Origin: Crossaster papposus
Lineage: Eukaryota > Echinodermata > Asteroidea > Velatida > Solasteridae
DNA length: 64,000 bases
NCBI GenBank assembly: GCA_037893245.1
Contig: JBAIAA010000738.1
Span: 248,001 to 312,000 of the forward strand
Direction: 5' to 3'
Shown piece by piece: positions 35,701-50,145 of this stretch. Position 1 is the stretch's first letter. Every line of letters begins with the position of its first letter. A program made the translations under genes and the position numbers. The notes beneath the pieces were generated by a model. The model was not told the origin of the DNA, made no database searches, and was given only the letters and a program-made list of their open reading frames with translations.

Positions 35701-37997
35701 AGATAGAGGGGGGCCTCCAGGAATGGCAAAATTAGCAATTTGACCCGGGGCATGCTTTGTTAGTATTTTATTTCGATTTTCTGAAAATTATAACGTTAAC
35801 ACACGCGTTTCAAATTCGCCATAGGTTTGTGCACACAATCCCCGCCCACAAATAAGGGCATGAAGGAAAGCATGCCCCGGGAAGGGGCTGGGTGTTAGGA
35901 GATAGAGGGGGGCCTCCAGGAATGGCAAAATTAGCAATTTGACCCGGGGCATGCTTTGTTAGTATTTTATTTCGATTTTCTGAAAATTATAACGTTAACA
36001 CACGCGTTTCAAATTCGCCATAGGTTTGTGCACACAATCCCCGCCCACAAATAAGGGCATGAAGGAAAGCATGCCCCGGGAAGGGGCTGGGTGTTAGGAG
36101 ATAGAGGGGGGCCTCCAGGAATGGCAAAATTAGCAATTTGACCCGGGGCATGCTTTGTTAGTATTTTATTTCGATTTTCTGAAAATTATAACGTTAACAC
36201 ACGCGTTTCAAATTCGCCATAGGTTTGTGCACACAATCCCCGCCCACAAATAAGGGCATGAAGGAAAGCATGCCCCGGGAAGGGGCTGGGTGTTAGGAGA
36301 TAGAGGGGGGCCTCCAGGAATGGCAAAATTAGCAATTTGACCCGGGGCATGCTTTGTTAGTATTTTATTTCGATTTTCTGAAAATTATAACGTTAACACA
36401 CGCGTTTCAAATTCGCCATAGGTTTGTGCACACAATCCCCGCCCACAAATAAGGGCATGAAGGAAAGCATGCCCCGGGAAGGGGCTGGGTGTTAGGAGAT
36501 AGAGGGGGGCCTCCAGGAATGGCAAAATTAGCAATTTGACCCGGGGCATGCTTTGTTAGTATTTTATTTCGATTTTCTGAAAATTATAACGTTAACACAC
36601 GCGTTTCAAATTCGCCATAGGTTTGTGCACACAATCCCCGCCCACAAATAAGGGCATGAAGGAAAGCATGCCCCGGGAAGGGGCTGGGTGTTAGGAGATA
36701 GAGGGGGGCCTCCAGGAATGGCAAAATTAGCAATTTGACCCGGGGCATGCTTTGTTAGTATTTTATTTCGATTTTCTGAAAATTATAACGTTAACACACG
36801 CGTTTCAAATTCGCCATAGGTTTGTGCACACAATCCCCGCCCACAAATAAGGGCATGAAGGAAAGCATGCCCCGGGAAGGGGCTGGGTGTTAGGAGATAG
36901 AGGGGGGCCTCCAGGAATGGCAAAATTAGCAATTTGACCCGGGGCATGCTTTGTTAGTATTTTATTTCGATTTTCTGAAAATTATAACGTTAACACACGC
37001 GTTTCAAATTCGCCATAGGTTTGTGCACACAATCCCCGCCCACAAATAAGGGCATGAAGGAAAGCATGCCCCGGGAAGGGGCTGGGTGTTAGGAGATAGA
37101 GGGGGGCCTCCAGGAATGGCAAAATTAGCAATTTGACCCGGGGCATGCTTTGTTAGTATTTTATTTCGATTTTCTGAAAATTATAACGTTAACACACGCG
37201 TTTCAAATTCGCCATAGGTTTGTGCACACAATCCCCGCCCACAAATAAGGGCATGAAGGAAAGCATGCCCCGGGAAGGGGCTGGGTGTTAGGAGATAGAG
37301 GGGGGCCTCCAGGAATGGCAAAATTAGCAATTTGACCCGGGGCATGCTTTGTTAGTATTTTATTTCGATTTTCTGAAAATTATAACGTTAACACACGCGT
37401 TTCAAATTCGCCATAGGTTTGTGCACACAATCCCCGCCCACAAATAAGGGCATGAAGGAAAGCATGCCCCGGGAAGGGGCTGGGTGTTAGGAGATAGAGG
37501 GGGGCCTCCAGGAATGGCAAAATTAGCAATTTGACCCGGGGCATGCTTTGTTAGTATTTTATTTCGATTTTCTGAAAATTATAACGTTAACACACGCGTT
37601 TCAAATTCGCCATAGGTTTGTGCACACAATCCCCGCCCACAAATAAGGGCATGAAGGAAAGCATGCCCCGGGAAGGGGCTGGGTGTTAGGAGATAGAGGG
37701 GGGCCTCCAGGAATGGCAAAATTAGCAATTTGACCCGGGGCATGCTTTGTTAGTATTTTATTTCGATTTTCTGAAAATTATAACGTTAACACACGCGTTT
37801 CAAATTCGCCATAGGTTTGTGCACACAATCCCCGCCCACAAATAAGGGCATGAAGGAAAGCATGCCCCGGGAAGGGGCTGGGTGTTAGGAGATAGAGGGG
37901 GGCCTCCAGGAATGGCAAAATTAGCAATTTGACCCGGGGCATGCTTTGTTAGTATTTTATTTCGATTTTCTGAAAATTATAACGTTAACACACGCGT

Positions 37998-37998
37998 C
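37998..37998 (-). other. Isolated T-to-C variant
   Basis: CGCGTCTCAAATT replaces CGCGTTTCAAATT. It is a single change in an otherwise clean stretch from about 32738 to 45446. Confidence 0.9.
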
Positions 37999-40900
37999 TC
38001 AAATTCGCCATAGGTTTGTGCACACAATCCCCGCCCACAAATAAGGGCATGAAGGAAAGCATGCCCCGGGAAGGGGCTGGGTGTTAGGAGATAGAGGGGG
38101 GCCTCCAGGAATGGCAAAATTAGCAATTTGACCCGGGGCATGCTTTGTTAGTATTTTATTTCGATTTTCTGAAAATTATAACGTTAACACACGCGTTTCA
38201 AATTCGCCATAGGTTTGTGCACACAATCCCCGCCCACAAATAAGGGCATGAAGGAAAGCATGCCCCGGGAAGGGGCTGGGTGTTAGGAGATAGAGGGGGG
38301 CCTCCAGGAATGGCAAAATTAGCAATTTGACCCGGGGCATGCTTTGTTAGTATTTTATTTCGATTTTCTGAAAATTATAACGTTAACACACGCGTTTCAA
38401 ATTCGCCATAGGTTTGTGCACACAATCCCCGCCCACAAATAAGGGCATGAAGGAAAGCATGCCCCGGGAAGGGGCTGGGTGTTAGGAGATAGAGGGGGGC
38501 CTCCAGGAATGGCAAAATTAGCAATTTGACCCGGGGCATGCTTTGTTAGTATTTTATTTCGATTTTCTGAAAATTATAACGTTAACACACGCGTTTCAAA
38601 TTCGCCATAGGTTTGTGCACACAATCCCCGCCCACAAATAAGGGCATGAAGGAAAGCATGCCCCGGGAAGGGGCTGGGTGTTAGGAGATAGAGGGGGGCC
38701 TCCAGGAATGGCAAAATTAGCAATTTGACCCGGGGCATGCTTTGTTAGTATTTTATTTCGATTTTCTGAAAATTATAACGTTAACACACGCGTTTCAAAT
38801 TCGCCATAGGTTTGTGCACACAATCCCCGCCCACAAATAAGGGCATGAAGGAAAGCATGCCCCGGGAAGGGGCTGGGTGTTAGGAGATAGAGGGGGGCCT
38901 CCAGGAATGGCAAAATTAGCAATTTGACCCGGGGCATGCTTTGTTAGTATTTTATTTCGATTTTCTGAAAATTATAACGTTAACACACGCGTTTCAAATT
39001 CGCCATAGGTTTGTGCACACAATCCCCGCCCACAAATAAGGGCATGAAGGAAAGCATGCCCCGGGAAGGGGCTGGGTGTTAGGAGATAGAGGGGGGCCTC
39101 CAGGAATGGCAAAATTAGCAATTTGACCCGGGGCATGCTTTGTTAGTATTTTATTTCGATTTTCTGAAAATTATAACGTTAACACACGCGTTTCAAATTC
39201 GCCATAGGTTTGTGCACACAATCCCCGCCCACAAATAAGGGCATGAAGGAAAGCATGCCCCGGGAAGGGGCTGGGTGTTAGGAGATAGAGGGGGGCCTCC
39301 AGGAATGGCAAAATTAGCAATTTGACCCGGGGCATGCTTTGTTAGTATTTTATTTCGATTTTCTGAAAATTATAACGTTAACACACGCGTTTCAAATTCG
39401 CCATAGGTTTGTGCACACAATCCCCGCCCACAAATAAGGGCATGAAGGAAAGCATGCCCCGGGAAGGGGCTGGGTGTTAGGAGATAGAGGGGGGCCTCCA
39501 GGAATGGCAAAATTAGCAATTTGACCCGGGGCATGCTTTGTTAGTATTTTATTTCGATTTTCTGAAAATTATAACGTTAACACACGCGTTTCAAATTCGC
39601 CATAGGTTTGTGCACACAATCCCCGCCCACAAATAAGGGCATGAAGGAAAGCATGCCCCGGGAAGGGGCTGGGTGTTAGGAGATAGAGGGGGGCCTCCAG
39701 GAATGGCAAAATTAGCAATTTGACCCGGGGCATGCTTTGTTAGTATTTTATTTCGATTTTCTGAAAATTATAACGTTAACACACGCGTTTCAAATTCGCC
39801 ATAGGTTTGTGCACACAATCCCCGCCCACAAATAAGGGCATGAAGGAAAGCATGCCCCGGGAAGGGGCTGGGTGTTAGGAGATAGAGGGGGGCCTCCAGG
39901 AATGGCAAAATTAGCAATTTGACCCGGGGCATGCTTTGTTAGTATTTTATTTCGATTTTCTGAAAATTATAACGTTAACACACGCGTTTCAAATTCGCCA
40001 TAGGTTTGTGCACACAATCCCCGCCCACAAATAAGGGCATGAAGGAAAGCATGCCCCGGGAAGGGGCTGGGTGTTAGGAGATAGAGGGGGGCCTCCAGGA
40101 ATGGCAAAATTAGCAATTTGACCCGGGGCATGCTTTGTTAGTATTTTATTTCGATTTTCTGAAAATTATAACGTTAACACACGCGTTTCAAATTCGCCAT
40201 AGGTTTGTGCACACAATCCCCGCCCACAAATAAGGGCATGAAGGAAAGCATGCCCCGGGAAGGGGCTGGGTGTTAGGAGATAGAGGGGGGCCTCCAGGAA
40301 TGGCAAAATTAGCAATTTGACCCGGGGCATGCTTTGTTAGTATTTTATTTCGATTTTCTGAAAATTATAACGTTAACACACGCGTTTCAAATTCGCCATA
40401 GGTTTGTGCACACAATCCCCGCCCACAAATAAGGGCATGAAGGAAAGCATGCCCCGGGAAGGGGCTGGGTGTTAGGAGATAGAGGGGGGCCTCCAGGAAT
40501 GGCAAAATTAGCAATTTGACCCGGGGCATGCTTTGTTAGTATTTTATTTCGATTTTCTGAAAATTATAACGTTAACACACGCGTTTCAAATTCGCCATAG
40601 GTTTGTGCACACAATCCCCGCCCACAAATAAGGGCATGAAGGAAAGCATGCCCCGGGAAGGGGCTGGGTGTTAGGAGATAGAGGGGGGCCTCCAGGAATG
40701 GCAAAATTAGCAATTTGACCCGGGGCATGCTTTGTTAGTATTTTATTTCGATTTTCTGAAAATTATAACGTTAACACACGCGTTTCAAATTCGCCATAGG
40801 TTTGTGCACACAATCCCCGCCCACAAATAAGGGCATGAAGGAAAGCATGCCCCGGGAAGGGGCTGGGTGTTAGGAGATAGAGGGGGGCCTCCAGGAATGG

Positions 40901-43900
40901 CAAAATTAGCAATTTGACCCGGGGCATGCTTTGTTAGTATTTTATTTCGATTTTCTGAAAATTATAACGTTAACACACGCGTTTCAAATTCGCCATAGGT
41001 TTGTGCACACAATCCCCGCCCACAAATAAGGGCATGAAGGAAAGCATGCCCCGGGAAGGGGCTGGGTGTTAGGAGATAGAGGGGGGCCTCCAGGAATGGC
41101 AAAATTAGCAATTTGACCCGGGGCATGCTTTGTTAGTATTTTATTTCGATTTTCTGAAAATTATAACGTTAACACACGCGTTTCAAATTCGCCATAGGTT
41201 TGTGCACACAATCCCCGCCCACAAATAAGGGCATGAAGGAAAGCATGCCCCGGGAAGGGGCTGGGTGTTAGGAGATAGAGGGGGGCCTCCAGGAATGGCA
41301 AAATTAGCAATTTGACCCGGGGCATGCTTTGTTAGTATTTTATTTCGATTTTCTGAAAATTATAACGTTAACACACGCGTTTCAAATTCGCCATAGGTTT
41401 GTGCACACAATCCCCGCCCACAAATAAGGGCATGAAGGAAAGCATGCCCCGGGAAGGGGCTGGGTGTTAGGAGATAGAGGGGGGCCTCCAGGAATGGCAA
41501 AATTAGCAATTTGACCCGGGGCATGCTTTGTTAGTATTTTATTTCGATTTTCTGAAAATTATAACGTTAACACACGCGTTTCAAATTCGCCATAGGTTTG
41601 TGCACACAATCCCCGCCCACAAATAAGGGCATGAAGGAAAGCATGCCCCGGGAAGGGGCTGGGTGTTAGGAGATAGAGGGGGGCCTCCAGGAATGGCAAA
41701 ATTAGCAATTTGACCCGGGGCATGCTTTGTTAGTATTTTATTTCGATTTTCTGAAAATTATAACGTTAACACACGCGTTTCAAATTCGCCATAGGTTTGT
41801 GCACACAATCCCCGCCCACAAATAAGGGCATGAAGGAAAGCATGCCCCGGGAAGGGGCTGGGTGTTAGGAGATAGAGGGGGGCCTCCAGGAATGGCAAAA
41901 TTAGCAATTTGACCCGGGGCATGCTTTGTTAGTATTTTATTTCGATTTTCTGAAAATTATAACGTTAACACACGCGTTTCAAATTCGCCATAGGTTTGTG
42001 CACACAATCCCCGCCCACAAATAAGGGCATGAAGGAAAGCATGCCCCGGGAAGGGGCTGGGTGTTAGGAGATAGAGGGGGGCCTCCAGGAATGGCAAAAT
42101 TAGCAATTTGACCCGGGGCATGCTTTGTTAGTATTTTATTTCGATTTTCTGAAAATTATAACGTTAACACACGCGTTTCAAATTCGCCATAGGTTTGTGC
42201 ACACAATCCCCGCCCACAAATAAGGGCATGAAGGAAAGCATGCCCCGGGAAGGGGCTGGGTGTTAGGAGATAGAGGGGGGCCTCCAGGAATGGCAAAATT
42301 AGCAATTTGACCCGGGGCATGCTTTGTTAGTATTTTATTTCGATTTTCTGAAAATTATAACGTTAACACACGCGTTTCAAATTCGCCATAGGTTTGTGCA
42401 CACAATCCCCGCCCACAAATAAGGGCATGAAGGAAAGCATGCCCCGGGAAGGGGCTGGGTGTTAGGAGATAGAGGGGGGCCTCCAGGAATGGCAAAATTA
42501 GCAATTTGACCCGGGGCATGCTTTGTTAGTATTTTATTTCGATTTTCTGAAAATTATAACGTTAACACACGCGTTTCAAATTCGCCATAGGTTTGTGCAC
42601 ACAATCCCCGCCCACAAATAAGGGCATGAAGGAAAGCATGCCCCGGGAAGGGGCTGGGTGTTAGGAGATAGAGGGGGGCCTCCAGGAATGGCAAAATTAG
42701 CAATTTGACCCGGGGCATGCTTTGTTAGTATTTTATTTCGATTTTCTGAAAATTATAACGTTAACACACGCGTTTCAAATTCGCCATAGGTTTGTGCACA
42801 CAATCCCCGCCCACAAATAAGGGCATGAAGGAAAGCATGCCCCGGGAAGGGGCTGGGTGTTAGGAGATAGAGGGGGGCCTCCAGGAATGGCAAAATTAGC
42901 AATTTGACCCGGGGCATGCTTTGTTAGTATTTTATTTCGATTTTCTGAAAATTATAACGTTAACACACGCGTTTCAAATTCGCCATAGGTTTGTGCACAC
43001 AATCCCCGCCCACAAATAAGGGCATGAAGGAAAGCATGCCCCGGGAAGGGGCTGGGTGTTAGGAGATAGAGGGGGGCCTCCAGGAATGGCAAAATTAGCA
43101 ATTTGACCCGGGGCATGCTTTGTTAGTATTTTATTTCGATTTTCTGAAAATTATAACGTTAACACACGCGTTTCAAATTCGCCATAGGTTTGTGCACACA
43201 ATCCCCGCCCACAAATAAGGGCATGAAGGAAAGCATGCCCCGGGAAGGGGCTGGGTGTTAGGAGATAGAGGGGGGCCTCCAGGAATGGCAAAATTAGCAA
43301 TTTGACCCGGGGCATGCTTTGTTAGTATTTTATTTCGATTTTCTGAAAATTATAACGTTAACACACGCGTTTCAAATTCGCCATAGGTTTGTGCACACAA
43401 TCCCCGCCCACAAATAAGGGCATGAAGGAAAGCATGCCCCGGGAAGGGGCTGGGTGTTAGGAGATAGAGGGGGGCCTCCAGGAATGGCAAAATTAGCAAT
43501 TTGACCCGGGGCATGCTTTGTTAGTATTTTATTTCGATTTTCTGAAAATTATAACGTTAACACACGCGTTTCAAATTCGCCATAGGTTTGTGCACACAAT
43601 CCCCGCCCACAAATAAGGGCATGAAGGAAAGCATGCCCCGGGAAGGGGCTGGGTGTTAGGAGATAGAGGGGGGCCTCCAGGAATGGCAAAATTAGCAATT
43701 TGACCCGGGGCATGCTTTGTTAGTATTTTATTTCGATTTTCTGAAAATTATAACGTTAACACACGCGTTTCAAATTCGCCATAGGTTTGTGCACACAATC
43801 CCCGCCCACAAATAAGGGCATGAAGGAAAGCATGCCCCGGGAAGGGGCTGGGTGTTAGGAGATAGAGGGGGGCCTCCAGGAATGGCAAAATTAGCAATTT

Positions 43901-45439
43901 GACCCGGGGCATGCTTTGTTAGTATTTTATTTCGATTTTCTGAAAATTATAACGTTAACACACGCGTTTCAAATTCGCCATAGGTTTGTGCACACAATCC
44001 CCGCCCACAAATAAGGGCATGAAGGAAAGCATGCCCCGGGAAGGGGCTGGGTGTTAGGAGATAGAGGGGGGCCTCCAGGAATGGCAAAATTAGCAATTTG
44101 ACCCGGGGCATGCTTTGTTAGTATTTTATTTCGATTTTCTGAAAATTATAACGTTAACACACGCGTTTCAAATTCGCCATAGGTTTGTGCACACAATCCC
44201 CGCCCACAAATAAGGGCATGAAGGAAAGCATGCCCCGGGAAGGGGCTGGGTGTTAGGAGATAGAGGGGGGCCTCCAGGAATGGCAAAATTAGCAATTTGA
44301 CCCGGGGCATGCTTTGTTAGTATTTTATTTCGATTTTCTGAAAATTATAACGTTAACACACGCGTTTCAAATTCGCCATAGGTTTGTGCACACAATCCCC
44401 GCCCACAAATAAGGGCATGAAGGAAAGCATGCCCCGGGAAGGGGCTGGGTGTTAGGAGATAGAGGGGGGCCTCCAGGAATGGCAAAATTAGCAATTTGAC
44501 CCGGGGCATGCTTTGTTAGTATTTTATTTCGATTTTCTGAAAATTATAACGTTAACACACGCGTTTCAAATTCGCCATAGGTTTGTGCACACAATCCCCG
44601 CCCACAAATAAGGGCATGAAGGAAAGCATGCCCCGGGAAGGGGCTGGGTGTTAGGAGATAGAGGGGGGCCTCCAGGAATGGCAAAATTAGCAATTTGACC
44701 CGGGGCATGCTTTGTTAGTATTTTATTTCGATTTTCTGAAAATTATAACGTTAACACACGCGTTTCAAATTCGCCATAGGTTTGTGCACACAATCCCCGC
44801 CCACAAATAAGGGCATGAAGGAAAGCATGCCCCGGGAAGGGGCTGGGTGTTAGGAGATAGAGGGGGGCCTCCAGGAATGGCAAAATTAGCAATTTGACCC
44901 GGGGCATGCTTTGTTAGTATTTTATTTCGATTTTCTGAAAATTATAACGTTAACACACGCGTTTCAAATTCGCCATAGGTTTGTGCACACAATCCCCGCC
45001 CACAAATAAGGGCATGAAGGAAAGCATGCCCCGGGAAGGGGCTGGGTGTTAGGAGATAGAGGGGGGCCTCCAGGAATGGCAAAATTAGCAATTTGACCCG
45101 GGGCATGCTTTGTTAGTATTTTATTTCGATTTTCTGAAAATTATAACGTTAACACACGCGTTTCAAATTCGCCATAGGTTTGTGCACACAATCCCCGCCC
45201 ACAAATAAGGGCATGAAGGAAAGCATGCCCCGGGAAGGGGCTGGGTGTTAGGAGATAGAGGGGGGCCTCCAGGAATGGCAAAATTAGCAATTTGACCCGG
45301 GGCATGCTTTGTTAGTATTTTATTTCGATTTTCTGAAAATTATAACGTTAACACACGCGTTTCAAATTCGCCATAGGTTTGTGCACACAATCCCCGCCCA
45401 CAAATAAGGGCATGAAGGAAAGCATGCCCCGGGAAGGGG

Positions 45440-45455
45440 CTGGGTGTGAGATAGA
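45440..45455 (-). other. Isolated 3-bp deletion
   Basis: TGGGTGTGAGATAG replaces TGGGTGTTAGGAGATAG: three bases (TAG, after 45447) are lost, giving a 196-bp monomer. Phase downstream confirms the loss. Confidence 0.92.
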
Positions 45456-48400
45456 GGGGGGCCTCCAGGAATGGCAAAATTAGCAATTTGACCCGGGGCA
45501 TGCTTTGTTAGTATTTTATTTCGATTTTCTGAAAATTATAACGTTAACACACGCGTTTCAAATTCGCCATAGGTTTGTGCACACAATCCCCGCCCACAAA
45601 TAAGGGCATGAAGGAAAGCATGCCCCGGGAAGGGGCTGGGTGTTAGGAGATAGAGGGGGGCCTCCAGGAATGGCAAAATTAGCAATTTGACCCGGGGCAT
45701 GCTTTGTTAGTATTTTATTTCGATTTTCTGAAAATTATAACGTTAACACACGCGTTTCAAATTCGCCATAGGTTTGTGCACACAATCCCCGCCCACAAAT
45801 AAGGGCATGAAGGAAAGCATGCCCCGGGAAGGGGCTGGGTGTTAGGAGATAGAGGGGGGCCTCCAGGAATGGCAAAATTAGCAATTTGACCCGGGGCATG
45901 CTTTGTTAGTATTTTATTTCGATTTTCTGAAAATTATAACGTTAACACACGCGTTTCAAATTCGCCATAGGTTTGTGCACACAATCCCCGCCCACAAATA
46001 AGGGCATGAAGGAAAGCATGCCCCGGGAAGGGGCTGGGTGTTAGGAGATAGAGGGGGGCCTCCAGGAATGGCAAAATTAGCAATTTGACCCGGGGCATGC
46101 TTTGTTAGTATTTTATTTCGATTTTCTGAAAATTATAACGTTAACACACGCGTTTCAAATTCGCCATAGGTTTGTGCACACAATCCCCGCCCACAAATAA
46201 GGGCATGAAGGAAAGCATGCCCCGGGAAGGGGCTGGGTGTTAGGAGATAGAGGGGGGCCTCCAGGAATGGCAAAATTAGCAATTTGACCCGGGGCATGCT
46301 TTGTTAGTATTTTATTTCGATTTTCTGAAAATTATAACGTTAACACACGCGTTTCAAATTCGCCATAGGTTTGTGCACACAATCCCCGCCCACAAATAAG
46401 GGCATGAAGGAAAGCATGCCCCGGGAAGGGGCTGGGTGTTAGGAGATAGAGGGGGGCCTCCAGGAATGGCAAAATTAGCAATTTGACCCGGGGCATGCTT
46501 TGTTAGTATTTTATTTCGATTTTCTGAAAATTATAACGTTAACACACGCGTTTCAAATTCGCCATAGGTTTGTGCACACAATCCCCGCCCACAAATAAGG
46601 GCATGAAGGAAAGCATGCCCCGGGAAGGGGCTGGGTGTTAGGAGATAGAGGGGGGCCTCCAGGAATGGCAAAATTAGCAATTTGACCCGGGGCATGCTTT
46701 GTTAGTATTTTATTTCGATTTTCTGAAAATTATAACGTTAACACACGCGTTTCAAATTCGCCATAGGTTTGTGCACACAATCCCCGCCCACAAATAAGGG
46801 CATGAAGGAAAGCATGCCCCGGGAAGGGGCTGGGTGTTAGGAGATAGAGGGGGGCCTCCAGGAATGGCAAAATTAGCAATTTGACCCGGGGCATGCTTTG
46901 TTAGTATTTTATTTCGATTTTCTGAAAATTATAACGTTAACACACGCGTTTCAAATTCGCCATAGGTTTGTGCACACAATCCCCGCCCACAAATAAGGGC
47001 ATGAAGGAAAGCATGCCCCGGGAAGGGGCTGGGTGTTAGGAGATAGAGGGGGGCCTCCAGGAATGGCAAAATTAGCAATTTGACCCGGGGCATGCTTTGT
47101 TAGTATTTTATTTCGATTTTCTGAAAATTATAACGTTAACACACGCGTTTCAAATTCGCCATAGGTTTGTGCACACAATCCCCGCCCACAAATAAGGGCA
47201 TGAAGGAAAGCATGCCCCGGGAAGGGGCTGGGTGTTAGGAGATAGAGGGGGGCCTCCAGGAATGGCAAAATTAGCAATTTGACCCGGGGCATGCTTTGTT
47301 AGTATTTTATTTCGATTTTCTGAAAATTATAACGTTAACACACGCGTTTCAAATTCGCCATAGGTTTGTGCACACAATCCCCGCCCACAAATAAGGGCAT
47401 GAAGGAAAGCATGCCCCGGGAAGGGGCTGGGTGTTAGGAGATAGAGGGGGGCCTCCAGGAATGGCAAAATTAGCAATTTGACCCGGGGCATGCTTTGTTA
47501 GTATTTTATTTCGATTTTCTGAAAATTATAACGTTAACACACGCGTTTCAAATTCGCCATAGGTTTGTGCACACAATCCCCGCCCACAAATAAGGGCATG
47601 AAGGAAAGCATGCCCCGGGAAGGGGCTGGGTGTTAGGAGATAGAGGGGGGCCTCCAGGAATGGCAAAATTAGCAATTTGACCCGGGGCATGCTTTGTTAG
47701 TATTTTATTTCGATTTTCTGAAAATTATAACGTTAACACACGCGTTTCAAATTCGCCATAGGTTTGTGCACACAATCCCCGCCCACAAATAAGGGCATGA
47801 AGGAAAGCATGCCCCGGGAAGGGGCTGGGTGTTAGGAGATAGAGGGGGGCCTCCAGGAATGGCAAAATTAGCAATTTGACCCGGGGCATGCTTTGTTAGT
47901 ATTTTATTTCGATTTTCTGAAAATTATAACGTTAACACACGCGTTTCAAATTCGCCATAGGTTTGTGCACACAATCCCCGCCCACAAATAAGGGCATGAA
48001 GGAAAGCATGCCCCGGGAAGGGGCTGGGTGTTAGGAGATAGAGGGGGGCCTCCAGGAATGGCAAAATTAGCAATTTGACCCGGGGCATGCTTTGTTAGTA
48101 TTTTATTTCGATTTTCTGAAAATTATAACGTTAACACACGCGTTTCAAATTCGCCATAGGTTTGTGCACACAATCCCCGCCCACAAATAAGGGCATGAAG
48201 GAAAGCATGCCCCGGGAAGGGGCTGGGTGTTAGGAGATAGAGGGGGGCCTCCAGGAATGGCAAAATTAGCAATTTGACCCGGGGCATGCTTTGTTAGTAT
48301 TTTATTTCGATTTTCTGAAAATTATAACGTTAACACACGCGTTTCAAATTCGCCATAGGTTTGTGCACACAATCCCCGCCCACAAATAAGGGCATGAAGG

Positions 48401-48944
48401 AAAGCATGCCCCGGGAAGGGGCTGGGTGTTAGGAGATAGAGGGGGGCCTCCAGGAATGGCAAAATTAGCAATTTGACCCGGGGCATGCTTTGTTAGTATT
48501 TTATTTCGATTTTCTGAAAATTATAACGTTAACACACGCGTTTCAAATTCGCCATAGGTTTGTGCACACAATCCCCGCCCACAAATAAGGGCATGAAGGA
48601 AAGCATGCCCCGGGAAGGGGCTGGGTGTTAGGAGATAGAGGGGGGCCTCCAGGAATGGCAAAATTAGCAATTTGACCCGGGGCATGCTTTGTTAGTATTT
48701 TATTTCGATTTTCTGAAAATTATAACGTTAACACACGCGTTTCAAATTCGCCATAGGTTTGTGCACACAATCCCCGCCCACAAATAAGGGCATGAAGGAA
48801 AGCATGCCCCGGGAAGGGGCTGGGTGTTAGGAGATAGAGGGGGGCCTCCAGGAATGGCAAAATTAGCAATTTGACCCGGGGCATGCTTTGTTAGTATTTT
48901 ATTTCGATTTTCTGAAAATTATAACGTTAACACACGCGTTTCAA

Positions 48945-50145
48945 AAAACCATAGGTTTAGTGCACACAATCCCCGCCCACAAATAAGGGCATGAAGGAAA
49001 GCATGCCCCGGGAAGGGGCTGGGTGTTAGGAAGATAGAGGGGGGCCTCCAGGAATGCAAAATTAGCAATTTGACCCCGGGGCATGCTTTGTTAGTATTTT
49101 ATTTCGATTTTCTGAAAATTATAACGTTAAACACACGCGTTTCAAATTCGCAATAGGTTTGTGCACACAATCCCCGCCCACAAATAAGGGCATGAAGGAA
49201 AGCATGCCCCGGGAAGAGGGCCTGGGTGTTGGGAGATAGAGGGGGGCCTCCAGGAATGGCAAAATTAGCAATTTGACCCGGGGCATGCTTTGTTAGTATT
49301 TTATTTCGATTTTCTGAAATTATAACGTTAACACACGCGTTTCAAATTCGCCATAGGTTTGTGCACACAATCCCCGCCCACAAATAAGGGCATGAAGGAA
49401 AGCATGCCCCGGGAAGGGGCTGGGTGTTAGGAGATAGAGGGGGGCCTCCAGGAATGGCAAAATTAGCAATTTGACCCGGGGCAATGCTTTGTTAGTATTT
49501 TATTTCGATTTTCTGAAAATTATAACGTTAACACACGCGTTTCAAATTCGCAATAGGTTTGTGCACACAATCCCCGCCCACAAATAAGGGCATGAAGGAA
49601 AGCATGCCCCGGGAAGGGGCTGGGGTGTTAGAGATAGAGGGGGGCCTCCAGGAATGGCAAATTTAGCAATTTGACCCGGGGCATGCTTTGTTAGTATTTT
49701 ATTTCGATTTTCTGAAAATTATAACGTTAACACACGCGTTTCAAATTCGCCATAGGTTTGTGCACACAATCCCCGCCCACAAATAAGGGCATGAAGGAAA
49801 GCATGCCCCGGGAAGGGGCTGGGTGTTAGGAGATAGAGGGGGGCCTCCAGGAATGGCAAAATTAGCAATTTGACCCGGGGCATGCTTTGTTAGTATTTTA
49901 TTTCGATTTTCTGAAATTATAACGTTAACACACGCGTTTCAAATTCGCAATAGGTTTGTGCACACAATCCCCGCCCACAAATAAGGGCATGAAGGAAAGC
50001 ATGCCACGGGAAGGGGCTGGGTGTTAGGAGATAGAGGGGGGCCTCCAGGAATGGCAAAATTAGCAATTTGACCCGGGGCATGCTTTGTTAGTATTTTATT
50101 TCGATTTTCTGAAAATTATAACGTTAACACACGCGTTTCAAATTT
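48945..50145 (-). repeat. Indel-rich block of about six diverged monomers
   Basis: Differences include a replaced stretch at 48945-48950, extra bases at about 48959, 49031, 49075, 49131 and 49483, lost bases at about 49056, 49317 and 49914, a 2-bp gain around 49207-49222, a compensated pair at 49622-49631, and substitutions at 49152, 49552, 49949 (all C>A, CGCAATAGG), 49662, 50006 and 50145. Net length change is +3, matching the phase shift. CGCAATAGG recurs about every second monomer (400 and 397 bp apart), and the lost A in CTGAAATT recurs exactly three monomers apart (597 bp). Sharing between copies argues for real sequence; the scatter of homopolymer indels argues for residual read error. 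Confidence 0.92.
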
